Part shown: positions 8,961 through 17,407 of the stretch, piece by piece | How positions within the stretch are numbered: the stretch's first letter is position 1 | Layout of the letters: every line of letters begins with the position of its first letter | Assembly (NCBI GenBank): GCA_963711255.1 | Contig: CAVQDO010000007.1 | Span: 1 to 64,000, forward strand | Length of the DNA stretch: 64,000 nt | Origin: GCA-2746365 sp963711255 | GTDB lineage: Bacteria; Pseudomonadota; Gammaproteobacteria; SZUA-229 | Reading direction: 5' to 3' | The notes under the pieces: generated by a model | What the model was told of the DNA's origin: nothing | Seen by the model: only the letters and a program-made list of their open reading frames with translations | The model's database searches: none | Translations under genes and position numbers: made by a program

Positions 8961-9047
8961 GCCCAGGTGGCGAAATTGGTAGACGCAAGGGACTTAAAAT
9001 CCCTCGCCTTAACGGGCGTGCCGGTTCGATTCCGGCCCTGGGCACCA
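8961..9047 (+). tRNA. tRNA-Leu (UAA)
   Basis: An 87-nt class II tRNA: acceptor GCCCAGG / CCTGGGC, anticodon arm GGGACTTAAAATCCC with anticodon TAA, long variable arm (GCCTTAACGGGC), T arm GCCGGTTCGATTCCGGC and an encoded ACCA. It is the only complete copy among several partial tRNA-Leu-derived repeats on both sides. No private promoter is obvious because the upstream 445 bp is the repeat array. Confidence 0.97.
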
Positions 9048-9561
9048 TTTTTCATTCATATGTAAATTCACCTTACCTGATAGTACGTGTACATCTGTGT
9101 TGAATCGAACCGGCTTGCCGATTAGATTACAAATTACTTCCCTGTAATTTGCCCTCCGGGTCATTCGCAAAAAACACTCATGCTAAATTTGTTCCAGACA
9201 AATTTAATCCGGCCCTGGGCACCATTTATCCTTCATAATATAGTTCAATAGTAACTACCAGGTTATTACTTATCTGAACCGAATCGACCCGGTTTCCGGT
9301 TAGATTATGAATCACCTCCCTGTGATTCACCGTTACTCCATCCATCCCTGGACTCCGCCTTTCAGGCCGTATAAATAACATACGTTTCTAATGCTATCCA
9401 GTAGCATTAGCCGGGTTATTCGCAGAAAACGCTCATGCTACTAAAATTGACCGGATCAATTTTGAATGTCACGTTACTTGTGACAGCCTGAAAGGTGAGT
9501 CATATGGATGTGACGAATAAATTTGTTCCAGACAAATTTTATCCGGCCCTGGGCACCATTT
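9031..9561 (+). repeat. tRNA-Leu 3'-end copies with hairpin-rich spacers
   Basis: The 20-nt string TCCGGCCCTGGGCACCATTT, which is the 3' end of tRNA-Leu plus three T, occurs three times: 9031-9050 (the real gene), 9208-9227 and 9542-9561. Each extra copy is preceded by a hairpin AAATTTG-TTCCAGA-CAAATTT (9185-9205 and 9519-9539). Further upstream are related blocks with short perfect hairpins such as GAATCAC-CTCCCT-GTGATTC, AAATTAC-TTCCCT-GTAATTT, TAATGCTA-TCCAG-TAGCATTA, AAAATTGA-CCGGA-TCAATTTT and GTCAC-GTTACTT-GTGAC. The two blocks share CATTCGCAAAAAACACTCATG-like cores and are diverged duplicates. No gene is seen from 9048 to 9782; the rest (9562-9782) holds weaker hairpins and the leader of the ATPase operon. 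Confidence 0.85.
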
Positions 9562-9782
9562 ACATTTTAGTCAGTACTGGCTGAATCTAATTTTTTCAAA
9601 CTATTCAGCGTAAGGAGTCATACTACCCGTGCGCGTGACTGCGTCGCTTCATTGAATTGTAAACATTTCAATAAGACCACTTAAGGTGGCGACATTGCTT
9701 TGTGGCAAAAATCAGTTACTCTACCTGCTAGTCACGTTATTAAATTGAATGTTGGAGGAAAGTATTTATACTTGCTGCACAT

Positions 9783-10175
9783 ATGAAAGATGATAAATCA
9801 CTATCAACTGTACAGGCAGAGCAGGACATGCTGCGGGTATTGCAGGCAGAGCGGGATGCAGAACAAACCATCCGTAATTGCGAGAATGAAGCTCAGCAGC
9901 TTAGCAATGATGTACAAATCAAAGTACAACGAATTAATGTGCGTGCGGATGAGCGTATTACCAATATGGAAATGCGTCATGCTCATAAGTTGAATAATTT
10001 AATCACGAATATTGAAAAACAAGGTGCTGCTGAACTTAGTAACGATGCCGCACAGCACTACGCTGCAGAAAGGTTACAGGCTGTTATAGATATACTGGCT
10101 GCTGAACTCTGCCTGGGAAGTACAGTCTCTGTTGGAAAAACAATATCAGATGACGAAACGGGCGCTGAAAAATGA
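9783..10175 (+). CDS. V/A-type ATPase peripheral-stalk subunit (G/H-like)
   Basis: A 130-residue, mostly alpha-helical, highly charged protein at the head of the V/A-type ATPase operon. Residues 8-95 look like a continuous coiled coil (AERDAEQTIRNCENEAQQL, RADERITNMEMRHAHKL), as in the G/H stalk subunit that pairs with subunit E to hold the stator. The assignment rests on composition, size and position; sequence similarity of this subunit is always low. The ATG lies 26 bp after a good GGAGG at about 9754, too far for normal spacing, so the start or the leader is odd. Its end overlaps the next gene by 4 bp. Confidence 0.7.
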   Translation: MKDDKSLSTVQAEQDMLRVLQAERDAEQTIRNCENEAQQLSNDVQIKVQRINVRADERITNMEMRHAHKLNNLITNIEKQGAAELSNDAAQHYAAERLQAVIDILAAELCLGSTVSVGKTISDDETGAEK

Positions 10176-10969
10176 CAGGCCTGTCCGATTTTGTCTATGC
10201 ACAGGTGAGATTACAGTCACGTTTCGGTCAACGCGCAGATGAACAAGCGTGGTTACGATTACACAATGTCCTTGATCTCGCCAGTTATCTGCAAGTTGCC
10301 CAACAAACAGCACTGCGTCCCTGGGTTCTGGGTATTAGCTCAAACCATAGTAGTCATGAAATCGAACTCGCATTAAGGCAAAAGTATCGCCGCCATGTTG
10401 ACGAAGTGACAAACTGGATGCCTGCTGACTGGAAAGTGCCGTTACAATGGGTGAAACGTCTTGCAGATTTACCGGCACTGCAGTATTTACTTGCCGATGG
10501 CGTAGCTATGGAGTGGATGAAATTAGATCCTGACTTAAATGAATTCACCAATGATGATTCCGCCTTGCGTTTACCGGCGATGCGCGCTGCCGGTTGCGAC
10601 AGCCTGGTGAATGCCTGGCAGCACGGAGATACGATGTTTACTGGATGGCTGTCACACTGGGAAAAAGTGCAGCCTCGAACACTGGCGTGCAATAAAGGCC
10701 TGAAAGAGATAAAGGATTTTCTACATAAACAGTTGCAGTTGCAGGCAGGGCAACTCAAAACCGCTAAGCAGGCTGCAGCATTAGCAGCAGACCATCTCGT
10801 TTTAATAGAGCATCTGCGTGTTATTTTTCGTCGCTATGCATTCCAGCCCGCTGCGGTATTCGCCTATCTGGCAATTATCGCAATAGATATACACCATGTA
10901 CGGAGTGAGCTGATGCAACGTTTACTGTTTCAGGACAGTGAAGATTTCGCGCGGGGATTACCGCATTGA
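10172..10969 (+). CDS. ntpC: V/A-type ATPase subunit C-like (d/AC39)
   Basis: A 265-residue helical protein in the second position of the ATPase operon, where the funnel-shaped subunit C (eukaryotic d) is expected to couple the central stalk to the proteolipid ring. Visible features are repeated helical segments rich in Leu, Ala and Trp (LHNVLDLASYLQVAQQT, LPALQYLLADGVAMEW) and an N-terminus SDFVYAQVRLQSRFG, similar in style to the start of subunit C proteins. It is shorter than the usual 320-360 residues. Without it the operon would lack subunit C, which supports the call. It overlaps neighbouring genes by 4 bp on both sides, indicating coupled translation. Confidence 0.65.
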   Translation: MTGLSDFVYAQVRLQSRFGQRADEQAWLRLHNVLDLASYLQVAQQTALRPWVLGISSNHSSHEIELALRQKYRRHVDEVTNWMPADWKVPLQWVKRLADLPALQYLLADGVAMEWMKLDPDLNEFTNDDSALRLPAMRAAGCDSLVNAWQHGDTMFTGWLSHWEKVQPRTLACNKGLKEIKDFLHKQLQLQAGQLKTAKQAAALAADHLVLIEHLRVIFRRYAFQPAAVFAYLAIIAIDIHHVRSELMQRLLFQDSEDFARGLPH

Positions 10970-12792
10970 ATATGCGACCCGGTCATGCCCTCTGGTTTGA
11001 GTTATTGGTCACACATGATGATCTGGCTGACACATTAGAAGCATTGGCGCGCACTGGTAGCATCGAACTGGAACTGCATGAGCATACACATATGCAGATG
11101 GATTTACAGGATTTACAGTTGCAGTTGCAGGAATTCACCAGGCTGCAGCGTTATTACAAATCGCTATGGCCGAAGCCGGATACCGGCATGAGTCCTTTTA
11201 ATGGCAGCCCGGCAGAGATTTTCGATAAGGCGCTAAGCTGCATTTATGACTGGGAAAAAGAAGTACAGCCGCATATTCAGCAACTTAATATTGTAGAAAG
11301 CCGGCTTAATGATTTGCAGCTGCTACAAGATTTTCTCAGCTCTGCGCAAGCTAATGCTCTGGATTACAGGCTGCTTTCACCAGGCGGAGAAAATATTTCA
11401 GTTCGTCTTTTTTTGCAGTCAAGCCGCAATCGTTTAGAGAACATACCGGCTACGGTTCTATGGAAGGAATATGCCACCGCTACACATCAGTATTTACTGC
11501 TGCTGGGTACGGTTGATGGCCTGGACGCACTTTCAGCGGAACTAATCAATAAGAAATATACGTATGTACAGTTGCCGACCTTACCTGGCAGCAGGGAAGA
11601 CGCATTGCATATGGTCAGTGATAAGCTGGCACTATTCAAATCCCGTATGTCGCATTTACAAATATCCATTGATACCCTGGCTAAAAAATTTCACCTGGCA
11701 CAGGCTCTGGGTGAAATACATAAAATGGACTGGTTCCTGAAGAGTGTGCCCACATTACAGGTAACCAGCAATTTTGCATGGGTTACCGGCTGGACCAGTG
11801 ACAGCGGCGGTAGCAAGTTACATAAGGCACTGACATTACAGGGCTCTCATGCCATCCTGCATTTTCCTGATGCACCGAAAAATCTGTTACCGCCGCTAAT
11901 GTTGCAAAACCCATGGTGGGCGAAGCCGTTCGAAATTTTCGCCGCTATGCTGGGGTCGCCGGGTTCTAATGAAGCCGATCCCAGTCGTGTACTGGCGATA
12001 ATGGCGCCGTTGCTGTTTGGTTATATGTTTGGCGATGTCGGTCAGGGATTTATCCTGTTAATGTGCGGTGTATTGCTGCAAAAACGCTGGCCGCTATTAC
12101 GCATACTGATCGCTAACGGTGCCTCCGCAATGGTGTTTGGTTTTGTATTTGGCAGCATCTTTGGTCGTGACGATTTGATCCCCGCTCTCTGGCTGCATCC
12201 GATATCGCAGCCTTTACCTGTTCTTGCTGTTGCTCTTGGCGCTGGTGTTTTTATCATTCTGCTGGGTTTGATATTGTCTGCGCTCGAGTCAAACTGGCGC
12301 GGTGAGTGGCAGCGCTGGCTGCTGGTTGAGGCACCGGTCACCGTACTTTACCTGGCTATTATTTCTTTATTTTTTATACCAGACCCTGCCGCTGTAAGCA
12401 TAATAGGTGCTCTGGTTTGGTACATCATAGGTAACTATGTTTTGGCAGGAGGTAACATGCTGGCTGTTCTTAGCGCAGCAGGCTCTCTGCTTGAAACCAT
12501 GATGCAGTTGCTTCTCAATACATTGTCATTTGTCCGTGTTGGTGCATTTGCGCTGGCACATGCCGGCCTGTCGATGGCGTTCAGCATTATGGCAGACAGT
12601 GTCAATTCGGTACTATTAGCGTTGTTGCTCATGTTGCTGGGCAATATTATTGTGATTGTGCTTGAAGGACTGGTTGTCAGCATACAGGCAACGCGATTGA
12701 TACTGTTTGAATTTTTTATCCGCTTCCTGCAGGCCAACGGCCGTGTATTCAAGCCGTTGACCGGGCCGGTTACAGAAGTAATGAATAGCTGA
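10966..12792 (+). CDS. ntpI: V/A-type ATPase subunit I (a)
   Basis: Membrane stator subunit that forms the ion half-channels against the proteolipid ring. The N-terminal half (about 1-320) is cytoplasmic and partly coiled coil (DLQDLQLQLQEFTRL); the C-terminal half carries about seven or eight hydrophobic helices from residue 335 on. The essential arginine is probably R524 in SFVRVGAFALAHAGL, the conserved motif of the family. The GDVGQGFILL segment is also typical. Length (608) is close to the family norm of 600-660. The start is either TTG at 10966, overlapping the upstream TGA by 4 bp, or ATG at 10972. Confidence 0.92.
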   Translation: MNMRPGHALWFELLVTHDDLADTLEALARTGSIELELHEHTHMQMDLQDLQLQLQEFTRLQRYYKSLWPKPDTGMSPFNGSPAEIFDKALSCIYDWEKEVQPHIQQLNIVESRLNDLQLLQDFLSSAQANALDYRLLSPGGENISVRLFLQSSRNRLENIPATVLWKEYATATHQYLLLLGTVDGLDALSAELINKKYTYVQLPTLPGSREDALHMVSDKLALFKSRMSHLQISIDTLAKKFHLAQALGEIHKMDWFLKSVPTLQVTSNFAWVTGWTSDSGGSKLHKALTLQGSHAILHFPDAPKNLLPPLMLQNPWWAKPFEIFAAMLGSPGSNEADPSRVLAIMAPLLFGYMFGDVGQGFILLMCGVLLQKRWPLLRILIANGASAMVFGFVFGSIFGRDDLIPALWLHPISQPLPVLAVALGAGVFIILLGLILSALESNWRGEWQRWLLVEAPVTVLYLAIISLFFIPDPAAVSIIGALVWYIIGNYVLAGGNMLAVLSAAGSLLETMMQLLLNTLSFVRVGAFALAHAGLSMAFSIMADSVNSVLLALLLMLLGNIIVIVLEGLVVSIQATRLILFEFFIRFLQANGRVFKPLTGPVTEVMNS

Positions 12793-12845
12793 TATTTAAT
12801 ACCTTATGATGCTTAATAACTTATTCAATGGTAAGAGGAATATAT

Positions 12846-13199
12846 ATGAAAATTGTTAATGCTAAAATCATTCTCTGGCTCGGCAGCGCTGCCATGATGA
12901 GCATTATTGCCACCTTTCTGCTGTGGTGGTCACCTGCGATGGCAGCTGATGTGGCAGAAAGTAAAAGTGCTGTACCGTCAGCAGCAATGCAGTGGGGCTT
13001 TCTTGCCGCGGCACTTTCAACCGGACTTTCCTCCCTTGGCGCAGGATATGCTGTCGCGAATGTGGGTAGTGCTGCTGTTGCGGCACTGACAGAGAAACCT
13101 GAATTGCTGGGACGTATTTTGATCGTAATCGGGTTGGCAGAGGGTATAGCTATTTACGGTCTGATCGTATCGATCCTGATATTGAATGTTATTGTCTGA
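12846..13199 (+). CDS. ntpK: V/A-type ATPase proteolipid subunit K (c) with leader
   Basis: The ion-translocating ring subunit. From the ATG at 12846 (good AAGAGGA ribosome site) it is 117 residues. The first 33 look like a signal peptide ending SPAMA-A, followed by a two-helix hairpin: helix 1 about 48-80 (GFLAAALSTGLSSLGAGYAV) and helix 2 about 88-116. The ion-binding carboxylate is E99 in GLAEGIAIYG. There is only one hairpin, as in bacterial 8-kDa subunits, not the doubled form. The glutamine that marks many sodium-binding c subunits is not seen in helix 1, so proton transport is more likely, though this is inference. A 13-bp-longer reading with ATG at 12828 exists but lacks a ribosome site. 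Confidence 0.9.
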   Translation: MKIVNAKIILWLGSAAMMSIIATFLLWWSPAMAADVAESKSAVPSAAMQWGFLAAALSTGLSSLGAGYAVANVGSAAVAALTEKPELLGRILIVIGLAEGIAIYGLIVSILILNVIV

Positions 13200-13215
13200 T
13201 CTCGGAAATAGAAAA

Positions 13216-13512
13216 ATGGCTGTCGCTGTGTATATAGGCGATGAAATCAGTGCCGCCAGTTACCGGCTGTGCGGTGTCGATGTGCGCATCGCTGGCAGGC
13301 ACAATGTATCCTCACTAATAAAACAGGCATACAAGTCTGCATCACTGCTGCTGGTTGGCAGCAGTACCGCGCAACTTTTACCTGCAGAGGAACTGGATAA
13401 GCTGATGACCAATATAACACCGCCTGTTCTTGTCGTGCCTGATGTTGCAGGCGGACCAGCGATGCCGGACATAACCACCTTGATACACAGACAACTGGGC
13501 ATGCTGGAATGA
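13216..13512 (+). CDS. ntpF: V/A-type ATPase subunit F
   Basis: Small central-stalk subunit of 98 residues that binds subunit D and regulates coupling. The N-terminal strand-turn VYIGDEISAASYRLCGV is the hallmark of subunit F (usually IGDE plus a small-residue turn and FRLAGV). The middle LLLVGSSTAQLLPAEELDKLM and PPVLVVPD match the alternating Rossmann-like fold. The ATG at 13216 is preferred; an in-frame ATG at 13186 lies inside the proteolipid gene and would add ten unrelated residues. It overlaps subunit E by 4 bp. Confidence 0.88.
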   Translation: MAVAVYIGDEISAASYRLCGVDVRIAGRHNVSSLIKQAYKSASLLLVGSSTAQLLPAEELDKLMTNITPPVLVVPDVAGGPAMPDITTLIHRQLGMLE

Positions 13513-14150
13513 GCTTAGCTGATAGCGACAATCCTGATAGACAAACACTGGAGTATCTGCTCAGTGTTGTCACCAAGAACCGTGAACAGCGTTGTGCCCA
13601 GATACATGAGATTGCACACAGTCAGGCCAGTGAAATTATCAAACAGGCTCACTCGAGTGTGCGCGCCCGGATGCAGCATCATATTCAACTGTTGCGTGAG
13701 AAATATAGTGAGCGGGTTTCGGCCGCAGAAGCACGTAACCAGACTTTGATACGACAGCATCGACAGCTCGCGGATATGCAGTGTCTGGCTACAGCCTGGC
13801 CCATGCTGCGTGAAGCCATAAAGGCTTTGTGGGACGATCCTGTATCTCGACAACAATGGCTCGATGCGGCCATCAGGAATGCATCATCAAAATTATTGAA
13901 GCATGACTGGCGTGTTGAACATCCGCACGATCTTAGTGATGTGGAGCAAAAACGCCTGCAACAATATTGTACCAATATGGGCAACTGCACTGTTGAGCTG
14001 GCAGCATGTGATGATATTGAAGCAGGTGTTCGTATTATGGTTGATGGCACGGTGATTGATGCGACACTCGAAGGCCTGCTACAGCAGAAAACAATAATGC
14101 AAGCCAGGCTGATGTCACGGGTAAAACAGGATATAGCTAGCCATGACTGA
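13509..14150 (+). CDS. ntpE: V/A-type ATPase subunit E
   Basis: Peripheral-stalk subunit E, 213 residues. Residues 15-95 form a long charged helix (TKNREQRCAQIHEIAHSQAS ...), and the C-terminal globular part ends with the family motif IEAGVRIMVDGTVIDATLEG, equivalent to the usual GGVIVDNTLE-type strand. It overlaps subunit F by 4 bp and subunit A by 8 bp. It is one of the more recognisable small subunits because of the C-terminal motif. Confidence 0.85.
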   Translation: MSLADSDNPDRQTLEYLLSVVTKNREQRCAQIHEIAHSQASEIIKQAHSSVRARMQHHIQLLREKYSERVSAAEARNQTLIRQHRQLADMQCLATAWPMLREAIKALWDDPVSRQQWLDAAIRNASSKLLKHDWRVEHPHDLSDVEQKRLQQYCTNMGNCTVELAACDDIEAGVRIMVDGTVIDATLEGLLQQKTIMQARLMSRVKQDIASHD

Positions 14151-15960
14151 ATCTACCATTGAAGCAGCAAATGTTGCTGTTACAGATGCAGTTGCGGGCG
14201 ATGCCATCATCAACTGGATTAGCGGACCGGTACTGCGGGCAAACACGAAGAAATCATTCCACCTGAATGAAGCCGTTCAAGTCGGTAATCTGCAACTGCT
14301 AGGCGAAGTGATACGCATCAATGGTGACGAAGCAGTTATACAGGTCTATGAGGATACCACCGGTCTTAAACCCGGCGACCCGGTAATGGCCACTGGTTCT
14401 CAGTTGTCGGTAAAACTGGGTCCGGGATTGCTCGGTAATATATACGATGGGCTACTTCGTCCACTCAACAGAAAACATCGTTTTGTTAAACCAGGCATCA
14501 GGCAGGAAAAATCTGGCAAAAGATATAGCTTCAAGCCATTGATCAAAGCAGGTGAGGAGATAACACGCGGCCAGGTGTTCGCTACGGTGCATCGCGATGA
14601 TGCACGCCTGCAACGTTGCCTTACGCCGCCCGACTGTGATGGCAAAGTGCTATCAATCAAGGCTGCCGGTGATTATAGCGATGACGAAATTGTGTGTGTA
14701 CTCGATTGCCATGGCACGGTACGCGAGCTTGCCATGAGTCACTACTGGCCAATAAGACAACCGAGGCCGGTGAAACAGCGTATGCCTGTTAAAGGTCCGC
14801 TGTTTACCGGGCAGCGCATACTCGACAGTCTGTTTCCGATCGGTTGCGGCAGCCGTGCAGCGATGCCAGGTGGTTTTGGTACCGGTAAAACCGTGTTGCA
14901 GGAAACACTGGCCAAGTGGTGTGATGCCGATGTCATTATCTATGTCGGCTGCGGTGAACGCGGTAATGAGATGGCTGGTGTATTGCACGAGTTCCCTTCA
15001 CTGGAAGACCCGCGTACCGGCCGGCCGTTAATGGAGCGCACCGTTATCATCGCCAACACATCCAATATGCCGGTGGCAGCGCGTGAGGCGAGTATTTATA
15101 CGGCGGTTACCGTTGGAGAGTATTTCCGCGATCAGGGTTTGCGCGTTGCCTTGATGGCCGATTCTACCAGCCGCTGGGCGGAAGCCTTGCGCGAAATTTC
15201 AGGACGCCTTGGCGAGTTGCCGGGTGAAGCCGGTTACCCGGCATACCTGGGTAGCAGACAGGCCGATTTCTATGAGCGTGCGGCACATGTGCAAACACAG
15301 TCCGGTATGGTTGGCTCTTTGACTATTATTGGTGCAGTCAGTCCGCCCTCGGCTGACTTTTCAGAACCAGTGACGACAAATACCAAACGTTACGTGCACT
15401 GCTTCTGGGGCCTCGATGCGACTCGCGCTCAGGCACGTTTCTACCCGGCCATACATCCACTGCAATCATACTCACGCGATGTGGAAGCACTGAAGCATTT
15501 CTGGAGCCAGAATGGCCACCCGACCTGGGAGAGTCAGCGTCAGCGGTTTCTTTCGTTGCTTGAAGAGCAGGCTCGGTTAGAACGCATGGCGCGTATTATC
15601 GGTAAGGATTCATTACCACCCGAGCAACAGCATGTGCTGCTGTGTGCCGAGTTGATCAATGAATCGTTCCTGCGGCAGTCGGCATTTTCCGAGGTTGACC
15701 GATATTGTTCGGTAGAGCGGCAAATAGCGATGATGAAGATGATTACCGTTTTCATCGAGTCATCAAAAATTGAAATCGCTATGGGCGTTAGCATAGAAGC
15801 CATTAGTAGCATGCCGGTTATGCGCAGGCTGATGCGTATGGGAGAGGAGATCGGCGAGGATAATCTGGCAGAATTTAGTACTCTGCAAACTGATTTCGAA
15901 ACGGCACTGGCACAGCTGAGAGTCAACCTGGTGCAGGAGACCAGCAGCAATGAAAACTGA
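14143..15960 (+). CDS. ntpA: V/A-type ATPase catalytic subunit A
   Basis: The ATP-hydrolysing or synthesising subunit, 605 residues. The N-terminal barrel, the bulge domain (about 115-200) and the nucleotide domain are in normal order. The P-loop is P242-G-G-F-G-T-G-K249-T250; most family members have a Pro or Ala at position 3 of this loop (GPFGSGKT, GAFGCGKT), so GGFGTGKT is slightly unusual. The catalytic glutamate region CGERGNEM follows, and DSTSRWAEALREISGRLGE is intact. The protein is expected to be active. Overlaps: 8 bp with E upstream and 11 bp with B downstream. Confidence 0.96.
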   Translation: MTESTIEAANVAVTDAVAGDAIINWISGPVLRANTKKSFHLNEAVQVGNLQLLGEVIRINGDEAVIQVYEDTTGLKPGDPVMATGSQLSVKLGPGLLGNIYDGLLRPLNRKHRFVKPGIRQEKSGKRYSFKPLIKAGEEITRGQVFATVHRDDARLQRCLTPPDCDGKVLSIKAAGDYSDDEIVCVLDCHGTVRELAMSHYWPIRQPRPVKQRMPVKGPLFTGQRILDSLFPIGCGSRAAMPGGFGTGKTVLQETLAKWCDADVIIYVGCGERGNEMAGVLHEFPSLEDPRTGRPLMERTVIIANTSNMPVAAREASIYTAVTVGEYFRDQGLRVALMADSTSRWAEALREISGRLGELPGEAGYPAYLGSRQADFYERAAHVQTQSGMVGSLTIIGAVSPPSADFSEPVTTNTKRYVHCFWGLDATRAQARFYPAIHPLQSYSRDVEALKHFWSQNGHPTWESQRQRFLSLLEEQARLERMARIIGKDSLPPEQQHVLLCAELINESFLRQSAFSEVDRYCSVERQIAMMKMITVFIESSKIEIAMGVSIEAISSMPVMRRLMRMGEEIGEDNLAEFSTLQTDFETALAQLRVNLVQETSSNEN

Positions 15961-17407
15961 TGTCTATGCGGACGGCGCGGCTACCCGTCTGGAAGGACCG
16001 TTACTATTTCTGAAACGCACCGTCAATGCCGGACTCAATGAAGCGGTTGAAGTCGAAGATGGTAAAGGCAATGTTCGACTGGGCCGGATCTCTGCCATCG
16101 ACAACGACAGCATGGTCGTCGAAGTACTGGAATCGACAGCGGGGCTCGGACTTGGCGATACCCGTGTGCGTTTTCTGGGTGAGCCATTAACCTTCGCTGT
16201 AGGACCTGAGGTTCTGGGTCGCGTATTCGATGGCGTCGGCCGGGTGATCGATGACGGCTCGCCGGTAGCAGCAGAGCAGTCGCTTCGTATCGATGGTCTG
16301 CCAATCAATCCGGCGGCTCGAGACCGCCCTACCGATTTTATCGAGACGGGTATATCCTCTATCGATATCATGAACAGCCTGGTACGTGGCCAGAAGTTGC
16401 CTGTTTTCTCGGGTGCCGGGCTACCCCATGATCAGCTTGCTATCCAGATCGCACGGCAGGCGCATCTGCGAAAGGTTGATGATAAGGGCAAGGTAAAGAC
16501 CAGGGCCAGGCATGTTGAAGCTGGAACTGTAGCAAAAGATGCCGATGACGATGACTTCGCCATGGTATTTGTTGCTATCGGTGTGCCATACGATTCTGCC
16601 GAACTTTTCAGATCGGCCATGGAAAGCAGCGGGGCACTTGAACATACCGTGCTGTTTCTTAACCTGGCTTCTGATTCAAGCACACAGCGATTGCTGTGCC
16701 CGCGTTACGCGCTGACCGCTGCCGAGTACCTGGCGTTTGAGCTGGGTAAACACGTACTGGTGTTGATGACAGACATGACCAACTACTGTGAAGCGCTGCG
16801 TGAAGTTTCTGCCAGCCACGGTGAAGTCCCGAGTCGTAAAGGATTTCCCGGTTATATGTATTCGGATCTTGCGACTTTGTATGAGCGTGCCGGCTGCATC
16901 AGAGGTCTGCCGGGTTCGCTAACGCAGATTCCGATATTAACAATGCCGTCGGATGACATTACCCATCCTATACCCGACCTGACGGGTTACATTACCGAAG
17001 GACAGATCGTGCTCGACCGTGAACTCGATCGTGCCGGCATATATCCGCCGGTGAAAGTTTTGCCGTGCCTGTCGCGCCTGATGAAAGATGGCACCGGAGA
17101 AGGCTTTACCCATGCAGACCATCCGGCTCTGGCCAACCAGCTGTATGCTGCCTATGCGCGTGCTGTCCATGTTCGTATTCTGGCCAGTGTCGTTGGTCGT
17201 GATGGCTTGACCAGTAGCGATCAGCTTTTTCTGGATTTCGGTGATCTGTTTGAAAAAGAATTTATTCATCAGGATAGTGAACGTAGCCTGGAACAAGGTA
17301 TGGAGCTAGGCTGGCACCTGCTGAGCAAGCTGCCGGTCAGTGAACTGATCCGGCTCAACGATAGACAGATTGAACTGTACATTAATGATAAAGCGGGTTC
17401 TGAATGA
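15950..17407 (+). CDS. ntpB: V/A-type ATPase regulatory subunit B
   Basis: Non-catalytic nucleotide-binding subunit, 485 residues. The family motif GQKLPVFSGAGLPHD replaces a P-loop, as expected for B. LMTDMTNYCEALREVSASHGEVPSRKGFPGYMYSDLA is the highly conserved B signature, present from about residue 268 in shorter pieces. The TQIPILTMPSDDITHPIPDLTGYITEGQ region that contacts subunit A is intact. Overlaps: 11 bp with A and 4 bp with D. Confidence 0.96.
   Translation: MKTDVYADGAATRLEGPLLFLKRTVNAGLNEAVEVEDGKGNVRLGRISAIDNDSMVVEVLESTAGLGLGDTRVRFLGEPLTFAVGPEVLGRVFDGVGRVIDDGSPVAAEQSLRIDGLPINPAARDRPTDFIETGISSIDIMNSLVRGQKLPVFSGAGLPHDQLAIQIARQAHLRKVDDKGKVKTRARHVEAGTVAKDADDDDFAMVFVAIGVPYDSAELFRSAMESSGALEHTVLFLNLASDSSTQRLLCPRYALTAAEYLAFELGKHVLVLMTDMTNYCEALREVSASHGEVPSRKGFPGYMYSDLATLYERAGCIRGLPGSLTQIPILTMPSDDITHPIPDLTGYITEGQIVLDRELDRAGIYPPVKVLPCLSRLMKDGTGEGFTHADHPALANQLYAAYARAVHVRILASVVGRDGLTSSDQLFLDFGDLFEKEFIHQDSERSLEQGMELGWHLLSKLPVSELIRLNDRQIELYINDKAGSE

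Noticed and set aside
9048..9782. A genomic island attachment site with an integrase-bearing element
   Set aside because: The repeated tRNA 3' ends are only 177 and 334 bp apart, and no integrase or recombinase gene exists anywhere in the window.
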